From: an uncultured Paracoccaceae bacterium
GTDB lineage: Bacteria > Pseudomonadota > Alphaproteobacteria > Rhodobacterales > Rhodobacteraceae
Assembly (NCBI GenBank): GCA_937927675.1
Contig: CALBSG010000142.1
Location: 1 to 6,004 of the forward strand
Direction of reading: 5' to 3'
DNA: 6,004 nucleotides
Shown here: positions 1 to 6,004 of the stretch, piece by piece
How the letters are laid out: the number at the start of each line of letters is the position of its first letter
Numbering within the stretch: position 1 is the stretch's first letter
Made by a program: the position numbers and the translations under genes
The notes under the pieces: generated by a model
The model's database searches: none
Seen by the model: the letters and a program-made list of their open reading frames with translations, nothing else
What the model was told of the DNA's origin: nothing

Positions 1-398
1 GCTTGGCGGGCGGGATCGCGTTTGGCACGACGGAGTTGACCGTTTTACGTCCTTCTGACGAAAGACTCAGCCATACGTTTTTGGCCTGTGTCGTATCATC
101 GCCAATTTTCCTGCGCTTGGGTGAAGGTCACATGTATGGAGCCGGGGGGCAGAAGCGGGTTCCCGATGATTTTGCCAGAGAGTTCCGGATCGCACTGCCG
201 TCGCGCTCGGAGCAAGACGCAATTGTTGAACATATTAAAGCAACCCATGAACGGTTCGACGACCTCACCGCCGCCGCCACCTCTGCCATTTCCCTCCTGC
301 AAGAACGCCGTGCGGCGTTGATCTCGGCGGCGGTCACCGGCAAGATTGATCTGCGCCCGCATTTTGCCCAATCGCTTTCAGAACCGGAGACTGCCTGA
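1..398 (+). CDS. hsdS: Type I restriction-modification specificity subunit HsdS, C-terminal fragment (cut by left edge)
   Basis: This is the DNA-recognition subunit of a type I restriction-modification complex. HsdS binds the split target sequence through two target-recognition domains and holds HsdM and HsdR together. The frame is open from the left edge (first full codon at position 3) and ends at TGA 396-398, leaving about 131 residues. Visible are the end of the second target-recognition domain with the family signature GGQKRVP, then the conserved LP...EQDAIVEHI segment. The long helix of the C-terminal conserved region follows, ending in ERRAALISAAVTGKIDLR, which is highly typical of HsdS C-termini. 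The TTG at position 3 is an internal Leu, not a start. The stop lies one base before the hsdR ATG, so the two genes are translationally coupled. The recognition sequence cannot be deduced because the first domain and most of the second are outside the window. Confidence 0.94.
   Translation, partial: LAGGIAFGTTELTVLRPSDERLSHTFLACVVSSPIFLRLGEGHMYGAGGQKRVPDDFAREFRIALPSRSEQDAIVEHIKATHERFDDLTAAATSAISLLQERRAALISAAVTGKIDLRPHFAQSLSEPETA
386..390 (+). promoter_or_regulatory. Ribosome binding site of hsdR (GGAGA)
   Basis: GGAGA lies inside the last codons of hsdS, 9 bases before the ATG at 400. It supports that ATG over an in-frame start at 346, which would add 18 residues and overlap hsdS by about 50 bases. 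The mature-looking N-terminus MATHKEIGFEE also begins at 400. Confidence 0.6.
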
Positions 399-399
399 C

Positions 400-3300
400 A
401 TGGCCACCCATAAGGAGATCGGCTTTGAAGAGGTGATCTGCGACCATCTGGCGGCGCATGGCTGGCTTTATGCCGCAGGCGATGCCGCTGCCTATGACCG
501 CGAACGCGCCCTGTTCCCCGCCGACCTGATCGCATGGGCGATGGAAACCCAAGCCAAACCCTGGGCCGATGCCGTGGCCAAGCTGGGGCAGGCGCCCTTG
601 CTGGACCGCATCCGCAAAAGTCTCGATGAACGCGGCACGCTGGAGGTGTTGCGTAAGGGGGTTGAAATTGTCGGCCTGAAATCCCCGCTGATGCTGGCGC
701 AGTTCCGCCCGGCGATGGGGATGAACCCCGACATCACCGCGCGCTATGCCGCCAACCGCCTGCGCGTCATCCGGCAGGTGCGCTATTCGCTGCACAGTGA
801 AAAATGCATCGATCTGGTGCTGTTCCTGAACGGCATCGCGGTCGCCACGGTGGAATTGAAAACCGACTTCACCCAAAGCGTTCAGGATGCGGTGGACCAG
901 TATCGCTTTGACCGCAGGCCGGTGGAAAAGGGCCAAAAGCCGGAACCCCTGCTGGCCTTCCCCGGCAGCGCCTTGGTCCATTTCGCGGTCAGTGACAGCG
1001 AAGTGATGATGGCGGCCAGGTTGGACGGCCCCGAGACGCGGTTCCTGCCCTTCAACAAGGGCGACCATGGCGCCGCGGGCAATCCGCTGAACCCGAACGG
1101 CCACCGCACCGCCTATCTGTGGGAAGAAATCTGGGCGCGCGACAGTTGGCTTGAAATCCTTGGCCGCTATCTGGTGGGCGAACGGAACGCGAAAAAGCAC
1201 CTGGTCCGCAACATCTTTCCGCGCTTTCACCAGCTGGACGCCACACGAAAGCTGCGCGCGGCGATGCTGGCCGAGGGGCCGGGCGGCAAATATCTGATCC
1301 AGCATTCGGCAGGGTCGGGCAAGACCAACTCCATCGCCTGGACCGCGCATCAACTGGCCGATCTGCATGATGCCAAGGATGAAAAGGTGTTCTCCTCGGT
1401 CGTGGTGGTGTCGGACCGGACGGTGATCGACACGCAGTTGCAAGAGGCGATCTTCGCCTTTGAACGCACGCAAGGGGTGGTCGAGACGATCACCAGCGAA
1501 AGCGGCGCGAAAAGCGGGCAACTGGCCAAGGCGCTGGCAGGGGGCAAGAAGATCGTGGTCTGCACGATCCAGACCTTCCCCTTTGCGCTGAAGGCCGTGC
1601 AGGAACTTGCTGCGACGACGGGCAAGAAATTCGCGGTCATCGCGGATGAGGCGCATTCCAGCCAGACCGGCGAGGCGGCCTCGAAGCTGAAGCAGGTGCT
1701 GGCAGCCGATGGGCAGGAAGAAGATATCAGCACCGAAGATATCCTTGCCGCGCAGATGACCGCCAAAGCCGGCAGTGCCGGCATCAGCTTTGTCGCCTTT
1801 ACCGCCACACCCAAGGCCAAGACGATGGAGCTGTTCGGCCGCCCGCCCAACCCGAACGCCCCCGTCGGGCCGGACAATTTGCCCGCCCCCTTCCACGTTT
1901 ATTCGATGCGGCAGGCGATCGAAGAGGGCTTCATCCTCGACGTGCTGAAGAATTACACGCCCTATGCGCTGGCCTTCAAACTGGCCAATGACGGCAAGGA
2001 ATTCACCGACACGGAAGTGGAGCAGTCGACCGCGCTGAAATCCCTGATGCAATGGGTGAAGCTGCATCCATGGAACATCAGCCAGAAGGTCGCGATTGTT
2101 GTCGAACATTACCGGTCGATGGTGATGCCGCTGCTTGAGGGCAAGGCCAAGGCGATGGTGGTCGTCGAAAGCCGGAAAGAGGCGGTGCGCTGGCAGTTGG
2201 CGATGCAGACCTACATTGCGGACAAGGGCTACCCGCTGGGAACGCTTGTGGCCTTTTCAGGCGAGGTCAATGATCCGGAAAGCGGCCCTGATCCTTTTGC
2301 CGAGACGAGCAAGGTTTTGAATCCGGGCCTCAAGGGCGACATCCGCGAGACCTTCAAGGGGCCGAACTTTCATGTTCTGATCGTGGCAAACAAGTTCCAG
2401 ACCGGTTTTGACCAGCCCTTGCTCTGCGGCATGTATATCGACCGGCGGCTGGCGGGCATTCAGGCGGTGCAAACCCTGTCACGCCTGAACCGGGCCTATC
2501 AGTCGGGCGGTGTTGTCAAGGACACGACCTACATCCTCGATTTTGCCAACAGCGCCGAGGACATTCTGGCTGCCTTCAAGACCTATTATGAAACGGCCGA
2601 ACTGGAAGCCGTCACCGACCCGAACCAGGTCCTCGACCTGCGGGCAAAGCTGGACGCCCTTGGCTATTACGATGATGTCGAGGTCGAGCGGGTCGTGAAG
2701 GCCGAGTTGGATCCCAAGGCCACCCATGCCAGTCTGTCATCTGCCATCGAGCCGGTGGCAGATCGCCTCCTGAAGACCTTCAAAGCCGCACGCGCAGCCG
2801 AGGTTGCCGCGAAAGCCAAGGGCGAGGAAAAGGCCGCAACCGAGGCGAAGCAGACCCAAGAGGCGCTGATTGTCTTCAAATCGAACATGGGGGCCTACCT
2901 GCGGCTTTACGCCTTCCTGTCGCAAATCTTCGATTACGGATCGACCTCGGTCGAAGCCCGCGGCATCTTTTTCCGCCGTTTGATCCCCCTTCTGGATTTC
3001 GGCCGCGAACGGGAAGGCGTCGATCTGAGCAAGGTCGTCCTGACCCATCACAAGCTGTCAACCCAGGGCAAGAAAGACCTGACCTTGGACGGCGGCGGCG
3101 AGAAACTGAAGCCGATGACCGAAGCCGGGTTTGGCGGTGTCCAGGACAAGGAAAAGGCGCTGCTGTCCCAGATCCTGCAGAAGCTGAACGACCTCTTTAC
3201 TGGGGATCTCAGCGACAATGACCAGTTGTCCTATGCGATGACGGTCAAGGGAAAGCTTTTGGACAATCAGGTGCTTGTCCAGCAGGCGGCGAACAATCTC

Positions 3301-3486
3301 AAGGAGCAATTTTCGACCTCGCCAGCTCTGACCAAAGCGGTGCTGGCCGCGATCATGGACGCATTCGAAACCCATGCGGCGATGAGCAAGCAGGCGTTGG
3401 ACTCGCAGGTGGTTCAAGAAGGGCTGAAGGACGCATTGCTTGGCCCAGGGCAGCTTTATGAGGCGCTGCGGGAAAGGGCTGCCTGA
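400..3486 (+). CDS. hsdR: Type I restriction enzyme R subunit HsdR (nuclease plus ATP-dependent DNA translocase)
   Basis: HsdR is the motor and nuclease of the type I complex. On meeting an unmethylated target it translocates DNA using ATP and cuts at a distance. The 1028-aa length is normal for the family. The N-terminal PD-(D/E)xK nuclease is visible as D138 followed by E152-L-K154 (VATVELKTDF). The superfamily 2 motor follows: Walker A GSGKT at 305-309, DEAH box at 416-419, FTATP (motif III) at 467-471, QTGFDQP (motif V) around 667-673, and QTLSRLNRAY (motif VI) at 691-700. The remaining third is the helical C-terminal region, including an Ala/Lys/Glu-rich helix near 795-822, and is expected to dock on HsdM/HsdS. 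All key residues are present and the frame is unbroken, so the protein is probably active if hsdM is intact upstream. The start at 400 follows the hsdS stop by one base. No strong terminator is visible after the stop. Confidence 0.97.
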   Translation: MATHKEIGFEEVICDHLAAHGWLYAAGDAAAYDRERALFPADLIAWAMETQAKPWADAVAKLGQAPLLDRIRKSLDERGTLEVLRKGVEIVGLKSPLMLAQFRPAMGMNPDITARYAANRLRVIRQVRYSLHSEKCIDLVLFLNGIAVATVELKTDFTQSVQDAVDQYRFDRRPVEKGQKPEPLLAFPGSALVHFAVSDSEVMMAARLDGPETRFLPFNKGDHGAAGNPLNPNGHRTAYLWEEIWARDSWLEILGRYLVGERNAKKHLVRNIFPRFHQLDATRKLRAAMLAEGPGGKYLIQHSAGSGKTNSIAWTAHQLADLHDAKDEKVFSSVVVVSDRTVIDTQLQEAIFAFERTQGVVETITSESGAKSGQLAKALAGGKKIVVCTIQTFPFALKAVQELAATTGKKFAVIADEAHSSQTGEAASKLKQVLAADGQEEDISTEDILAAQMTAKAGSAGISFVAFTATPKAKTMELFGRPPNPNAPVGPDNLPAPFHVYSMRQAIEEGFILDVLKNYTPYALAFKLANDGKEFTDTEVEQSTALKSLMQWVKLHPWNISQKVAIVVEHYRSMVMPLLEGKAKAMVVVESRKEAVRWQLAMQTYIADKGYPLGTLVAFSGEVNDPESGPDPFAETSKVLNPGLKGDIRETFKGPNFHVLIVANKFQTGFDQPLLCGMYIDRRLAGIQAVQTLSRLNRAYQSGGVVKDTTYILDFANSAEDILAAFKTYYETAELEAVTDPNQVLDLRAKLDALGYYDDVEVERVVKAELDPKATHASLSSAIEPVADRLLKTFKAARAAEVAAKAKGEEKAATEAKQTQEALIVFKSNMGAYLRLYAFLSQIFDYGSTSVEARGIFFRRLIPLLDFGREREGVDLSKVVLTHHKLSTQGKKDLTLDGGGEKLKPMTEAGFGGVQDKEKALLSQILQKLNDLFTGDLSDNDQLSYAMTVKGKLLDNQVLVQQAANNLKEQFSTSPALTKAVLAAIMDAFETHAAMSKQALDSQVVQEGLKDALLGPGQLYEALRERAA

Positions 3487-3632
3487 AAATTGTGAAGGGA
3501 ACAAAGGGCGGGAAGCGGTCTGTGATCTCACGGCATCGCAGGCGCAGCAATCTGCTATAGCCGCCGTTCGCGCCGCAGCCCGGGGGCAGTACGATGCGCA
3601 GGAAGCGGACATCTCAACATAGGGCTATTCAG
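3487..3632. other. Convergent intergenic region between hsdR and the DUF4062 gene
   Basis: These 146 bp separate the two convergent stop codons. The region is GC-rich and contains only weak dyads, such as GGCGC at 3541-3545 against GCGCC at 3570-3574, which enclose a small AGCA/TGCT stem. No hairpin followed by a T-run is visible on either strand, so I cannot point to an intrinsic terminator. The composition changes from the GC-rich hsdR to the lower-GC operon across this stretch, so one boundary of an acquired segment may lie here. Confidence 0.4.
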
Positions 3633-4727
3633 TCAAAACGGTATCTCGTCGTCTAACTCGGATTTGGCGGGCGCTGTTACCGTTCGCTCAATGTTGCCCT
3701 TGAGGATGACTGGTACAACGCCCTTGCCGCCATTGATGCGATGACGCCTTGCGAAGCGCTGCGCGGATTCAGTGAAAGGGTGCTCGCCCTGCGACACCAT
3801 CAAGCCGACTTCAATGTAGTAGCTGCACAGCCGGTCAAAGGTGGCCTTGTTGATCCTAAACAGACGCTCAGTGTCAAAGGATGCCAACTCACTAGCGAAC
3901 GCCGCGCCGATGGCGGCGCAGGACTCATCCTCTTCAAGGTAATACCTCGTCTCACCTCCCCAGTCGGACGTTCGCCATTGCAGGTTGCTATAGAAGACGG
4001 GGAATGCGCCTATCCACGTACATCCAAGGCGAGCGTAAGTGCCGCTGGTAACGCCGCCGTAGCCTTGGACTGCCACCGGCAACAGGTCTAATTCAACTTG
4101 ATCGTCACCAGCCGGGATGGGCGGCAACGCAAGCTCAACCTCAAGGTGGCCAATAGCGTCCCGATACTTCGCGTTCTCTCTTAGTACCTCGGCAAGCTCT
4201 TCCAGAGCATCAGCACTGGCGACAGCATCGCCCCGCATCCATCCGGTGGCGGGCTTTGTTTGCTTGGCGTGTACAAGTGCTGCAAGTACACCAGCTTGCA
4301 GGTCGCCGATTGTAACCCACGTCTTCCGAGTGCGCCCGCTTGAGGCCTCTACAATGAATTCCTCTAGCCGCTTCTTGCCCGCGTCCGTGGCTTCCGTCCT
4401 GTCGGCAGGAATTTTTCCACGCGCCCCGTTAAGCATTACAATTACTGGAATGTTTTTCGACACTGCATACCGGAATTCTTTGTGCGTATAGCTCAGGCCA
4501 TCTGAATCAAGAGAGCCGTAGCGTCCGCCGATGATCAGTATGTAGTAATCGCATTTGTCCAGTAGCGACTTGATCAGGTCAAACGCCGCTTCGTCAGTTG
4601 CAGGGAAATACTCCATCTGCACTGGAAAATCCCCGGCACTGATGACTGTATCCTGAACGGCCCGCCGTTCGTCCTTCAAGTCTTCAAACGTAGAGCTAAT
4701 AAAGACTGAATACCGCTTATCGTGCAT
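3633..4727 (-). CDS. DUF4062 (TIR-like) domain protein with an SSB-like C-terminal tail
   Basis: This 364-aa protein starts KRYSVFISSTFEDLKDER, the hallmark of the DUF4062 domain, a Rossmann-like fold related to TIR domains. The domain covers roughly residues 5-165: F41-P-A-T-D, the CDYYILIIGGRYGS strand/loop (59-72), SYTHKEFRYAV (79-89), PVIVML (94-99) and a terminal GWMRGD (162-167), all typical of the family. A short charged helix, perhaps coiled-coil, spans about 171-199. Residues 205-350 are not recognised; FRINKATFDRLCSYYIEVGLM (290-310) could be a winged-helix-like element. The protein ends in LDDEIPF, like SSB. No transmembrane segment or signal peptide is seen. The start at 4727 fits the family N-terminus and follows the upstream stop by one base (TAAAATG); an ATG at 4754 would add nine residues and overlap the upstream gene. 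DUF4062 occurs in several likely defence proteins. The exact activity is unknown; NAD hydrolysis or signalling is inferred only from the TIR-like fold. Confidence 0.9.
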   Translation of the reverse strand: MHDKRYSVFISSTFEDLKDERRAVQDTVISAGDFPVQMEYFPATDEAAFDLIKSLLDKCDYYILIIGGRYGSLDSDGLSYTHKEFRYAVSKNIPVIVMLNGARGKIPADRTEATDAGKKRLEEFIVEASSGRTRKTWVTIGDLQAGVLAALVHAKQTKPATGWMRGDAVASADALEELAEVLRENAKYRDAIGHLEVELALPPIPAGDDQVELDLLPVAVQGYGGVTSGTYARLGCTWIGAFPVFYSNLQWRTSDWGGETRYYLEEDESCAAIGAAFASELASFDTERLFRINKATFDRLCSYYIEVGLMVSQGEHPFTESAQRFARRHRINGGKGVVPVILKGNIERTVTAPAKSELDDEIPF

Positions 4728-4728
4728 T

Positions 4729-5484
4729 TTAGGGCTTCTTTGCCTTGATTTCATCCCGAATGCTTTGGGCGAGCACTTTCATCTTCTTTGCATCGTTTTC
4801 GTACAGTTCTTTCAGAACGTGTGAATATATTTCAAGCGATCCGAAGTAGTGCTTGGACTTCACCGTGTCCCCGTGCGACCCAAGATTTCCCACTTCCTTC
4901 AACGCAAGACACAGTTCCGCGAAGTCTTTGTGGGTTGCGGACCATACGTCTAGGCGTCTGTGCAGGGTCATGCGAACCGTCTTTCCTGCTTTCGTGACCT
5001 CTTGATCTGGTACTTTCAGTTCATCCAGAAGAGCTTCAAGACTTGCACGTAGGGCATTCGATGCGGCGGATACGTCAGTCCAATACAGGTCAAAGCTCTT
5101 CTTGAGTAGGCTTTCAACGTCGCTGGGCGTATCAGATGGAATGTAGCAGAGTTTTGGTGCAGGATAAAACGAGTGAATCGAAAACCGCTCATACCACTCA
5201 GGCTGTCCATCGTAACCATAGCGCTGATCAACGCTACCAGAACCGGAAACGAAAGCCACCTCGCCGCATTCTTTCTTGTTGCAGACGCATTTCAGAGTGA
5301 AGCGATAGATGATCCAATCGGGGTCCCACTCATCTACCTTATGCGCCAGTTCCGAATATGGCGGTTCGATCTTTTGAAATGTTGATTTGTCAGGGACGAG
5401 GAACCCGACATTGCAGGTTGGGCATGCATATTCAAAATCAGGGGACTCGGAAAAGTGTTTTGGTGTGACAACGGCAAGCGGCAT
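4729..5484 (-). CDS. Cys-motif (zinc-ribbon-like) and DUF4145 domain protein
   Basis: This 251-aa soluble protein is the first gene of the two-gene operon. Its N-terminus carries C21-P-T-C24, and C66-V-C68 with C73-G follows about 40 residues later, which together look like a treble-clef or zinc-ribbon metal site. Residues about 125-225 match DUF4145, a helical domain: the KKSFDLYWTDVSAASNALRASLEALLDEL helices (128-156) and then ALKEVGNLGSHGD (194-206), the family's characteristic G-N-x-x-x-H motif. DUF4145 is also found fused to restriction helicase subunits and is, as I recall, placed with the HEPN-like domains. Here a Gly stands where catalytic HEPN RNases have Arg, so RNase activity is doubtful. 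I chose the ATG at 5484 because GAGG lies 6 bases upstream; an ATG at 5490 abuts that GAGG and a TTG at 5541 adds a non-family N-terminus. The gene is tightly coupled to the DUF4062 gene. Its role is unknown; nucleic-acid binding or sensing is an inference. Confidence 0.87.
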   Translation of the reverse strand: MPLAVVTPKHFSESPDFEYACPTCNVGFLVPDKSTFQKIEPPYSELAHKVDEWDPDWIIYRFTLKCVCNKKECGEVAFVSGSGSVDQRYGYDGQPEWYERFSIHSFYPAPKLCYIPSDTPSDVESLLKKSFDLYWTDVSAASNALRASLEALLDELKVPDQEVTKAGKTVRMTLHRRLDVWSATHKDFAELCLALKEVGNLGSHGDTVKSKHYFGSLEIYSHVLKELYENDAKKMKVLAQSIRDEIKAKKP

Positions 5485-5490
5485 GATCAT

Positions 5491-5494
5491 CCTC
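5491..5494 (-). promoter_or_regulatory. Ribosome binding site of the DUF4145 gene (GAGG)
   Basis: On the - strand GAGG is followed by ATGATCATG. The spacing is 6 bases to the second ATG (5484) and zero to the first (5490), so the site selects 5484 as start. Confidence 0.5.
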
Positions 5495-5512
5495 GGTTCA
5501 AATGCTAGCGGC

Positions 5513-5541
5513 AGTGTGAGGGGGAAACTGAAAAATTTCAA
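5513..5541 (-). promoter_or_regulatory. Possible promoter of the DUF4145-DUF4062 operon
   Basis: On the - strand TTGAAA (5541-5536) matches the -35 consensus at five of six bases. After a 17-base spacer, CACACT (5518-5513) matches the -10 consensus at only three of six. It would place transcription start about 20 bases before the DUF4145 ribosome binding site. The -35 overlaps a small AT-rich dyad (TGAAA-TT-TTTCA). The call is weak and rests on position and spacing. Confidence 0.2.
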
Positions 5542-5613
5542 CTGCTTATCTCAATCCCCGGATTACGAGGAATGGGAGCTCAACTAGGGGGCATACGGCG
5601 GCGGCGCCTGAAG

Positions 5614-5634
5614 GGCGGCTTCGGGGAAGCTGCC
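5614..5634. repeat. Short hairpin, 9-bp stem with one G-T pair
   Basis: GGCGGCTTC (5614-5622) and GAAGCTGCC (5626-5634) pair around a three-base GGG loop, with one wobble. No T-run follows on either strand, so it is a poor intrinsic terminator, but it is stable enough to matter in RNA. Confidence 0.45.
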
Positions 5635-5677
5635 TCACAGCATAAAACGCCCCCAAACAGCCTCGGTCGAGCGCGTT

Positions 5678-5716
5678 GACGCAGCACCGCGGGGATCAAG
5701 AAGGGCTTGCTGCGTC
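5678..5716. repeat. Perfect 9-bp inverted repeat with 21-bp spacer
   Basis: GACGCAGCA (5678-5686) is the exact reverse complement of TGCTGCGTC (5708-5716). The spacer of 21 bp puts the arm centres 30 bp apart, about three helical turns, which would suit a dimeric DNA-binding protein on one face or an RNA hairpin. No T-run follows. The function is unknown. Confidence 0.5.
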
Positions 5717-5803
5717 GCCGCATGGCCGCTTCGAGCCCAAACTGTCGGATGCTGTACCACAGAACCTCGGCAGCCATGTGCTGAGAGTGACGCTAACAAA
5801 GCC

Positions 5804-5835
5804 GGTATTTCGATCGGCGGATTGCGAACAATACC
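5804..5835. repeat. Weak 6-bp dyad just beyond the stop of the right-edge gene
   Basis: GGTATT (5804-5809) pairs with AATACC (5830-5835), with a further three base pairs inside after a bulge and an offset CCGG on each side. It lies about 18 bases downstream of the TAG of the - strand right-edge gene, a position where a terminator would be expected, but the T-tract is missing. Confidence 0.25.
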
Positions 5836-5852
5836 CCGGATATGGGCGACGG

Positions 5853-6004
5853 CTACTTGTAGTCTTCAAAAGGATGAAGCGTGACGTATTGAAAATCGGA
5901 GCTTCGAAATCTCAGCGTTTCAAGTTCCTCGGGGTTGCCTTCTTCATCAACAGCGATTGAGATTGAAACGTCCACGGAGAACTCCAAATCGGTTTCTCCA
6001 CTTA
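5853..6004 (-). CDS. Hypothetical acidic protein, C-terminal fragment (cut by right edge)
   Basis: Reading leftwards from 6002, a frame stays open for 49 codons to TAG at 5855-5853. The visible residues run from SGETDLEFSVDVSISIAV through DEEGNPEEL to a terminal TLHPFEDYK. The alternation of acidic and hydrophobic residues (LEFSVDVSISIAV), a turn at EEGNPEE and a second strand-like segment (SSDFQYVTLHPF) suggest a beta-rich, strongly acidic protein end. The other two - strand frames contain stops within this stretch, which supports this one. It points the same way as the DUF4145-DUF4062 operon and lies upstream of it, but the gap of about 370 bp argues against tight coupling. I do not recognise the family, and the start and most of the gene lie outside the window. 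Confidence 0.55.
   Translation of the reverse strand, partial: SGETDLEFSVDVSISIAVDEEGNPEELETLRFRSSDFQYVTLHPFEDYK

Larger units (their letters stand above)
5542..5852. other. Non-coding stretch between the right-edge gene and the two-gene operon
   Basis: About 310 bp hold no gene I can support. A 65-codon - strand frame (5580-5777) is rich in Arg and Pro, has no recognisable family, no clear ribosome binding site, and reads through two of the inverted repeats. A + strand frame beginning with TTG at 5676 collides with the better-supported right-edge gene. The stretch returns to high GC in its first 200 bp. It contains three dyads, listed separately, and may be a leader/regulatory region or the remnant of an earlier rearrangement. 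Confidence 0.5.

Noticed and set aside
334..2109. A 591-codon open frame on the - strand opposite hsdR
   Set aside because: It lies wholly antisense to the unmistakable HsdR, and long antisense frames are common in GC-rich genes. Its product is rich in His, Arg, Gly and Gln with no recognisable motif.
3541..3574. Possible terminator between hsdR and the DUF4062 gene
   Set aside because: The stem is only five base pairs around a long loop and no T-run follows on either strand.
3440..3622. A 60-codon + strand frame overlapping the 3' end of hsdR
   Set aside because: Its first part is out of frame inside hsdR and the rest is low-information intergenic sequence.
3741..4491. Two + strand open frames opposite the DUF4062 gene
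   Set aside because: They are antisense to a well-conserved domain protein, show no family motifs and have no credible ribosome binding sites.
5485..5541. A 19-residue N-terminal extension of the DUF4145 protein from a TTG
   Set aside because: The ATG at 5484 has GAGG 6 bases upstream; the extension has no such site and would read through the likely promoter and leader.
5580..5777. A 65-codon - strand frame between the operon and the right-edge gene
   Set aside because: It is Arg/Pro-rich and low in complexity at its end, without a clear ribosome binding site, and it runs through two inverted repeats. It could be real but cannot be supported.
5676..5960. A 94-codon + strand frame starting with TTG
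   Set aside because: It has a weak start and no motifs, and it overlaps antisense the more protein-like right-edge frame.

Overview
The window looks like an accessory defence region from a GC-rich proteobacterium. The high GC content and G/C-ending codons of the restriction genes would suit an alphaproteobacterium, but I infer this from composition and there is no taxonomic marker here. Three blocks are visible.

(1) Positions 1-3486, + strand: the tail of a type I restriction-modification operon. It holds the C-terminal end of the specificity subunit HsdS, cut by the left edge, followed after a single base by a complete HsdR of 1028 aa. HsdR carries an intact PD-(D/E)xK nuclease signature and a full set of superfamily 2 motor motifs. 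The methyltransferase gene hsdM is presumably upstream, outside the window.

(2) Positions 3633-5484, - strand and convergent with hsdR: a tight two-gene operon. The first gene encodes a Cys-motif (zinc-ribbon-like) plus DUF4145 protein of 251 aa. The second encodes a 364-aa protein with an N-terminal DUF4062 (TIR-like) domain, a short helical linker and an uncharacterised C-terminal region. The stop of the first gene and the start of the second are one base apart. The DUF4062 protein ends in LDDEIPF, essentially the acidic C-terminal tip of bacterial single-stranded DNA-binding protein (SSB). The pair is visibly less GC-rich than hsdR, which suggests separate acquisition. I regard it as a candidate two-gene defence module, and the SSB-like tail as the most interesting signal in the window.

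(3) Positions 5485-6004: about 370 bp without a convincing gene, containing the probable promoter/leader of the two-gene operon and several inverted repeats (the best is a perfect 9-bp dyad at 5678-5716). After it comes the 3' end of another - strand gene that runs off the right edge (49 residues visible, acidic, not recognised).

Functionally, HsdS and HsdR work with HsdM as a DNA restriction enzyme that cleaves unmodified incoming DNA. The role of the DUF4145-DUF4062 pair is not established from sequence. Its domains, its linkage to a restriction system and its SSB-like tail fit a sensor/effector pair that responds to DNA-processing intermediates or phage replication, but this is inference.
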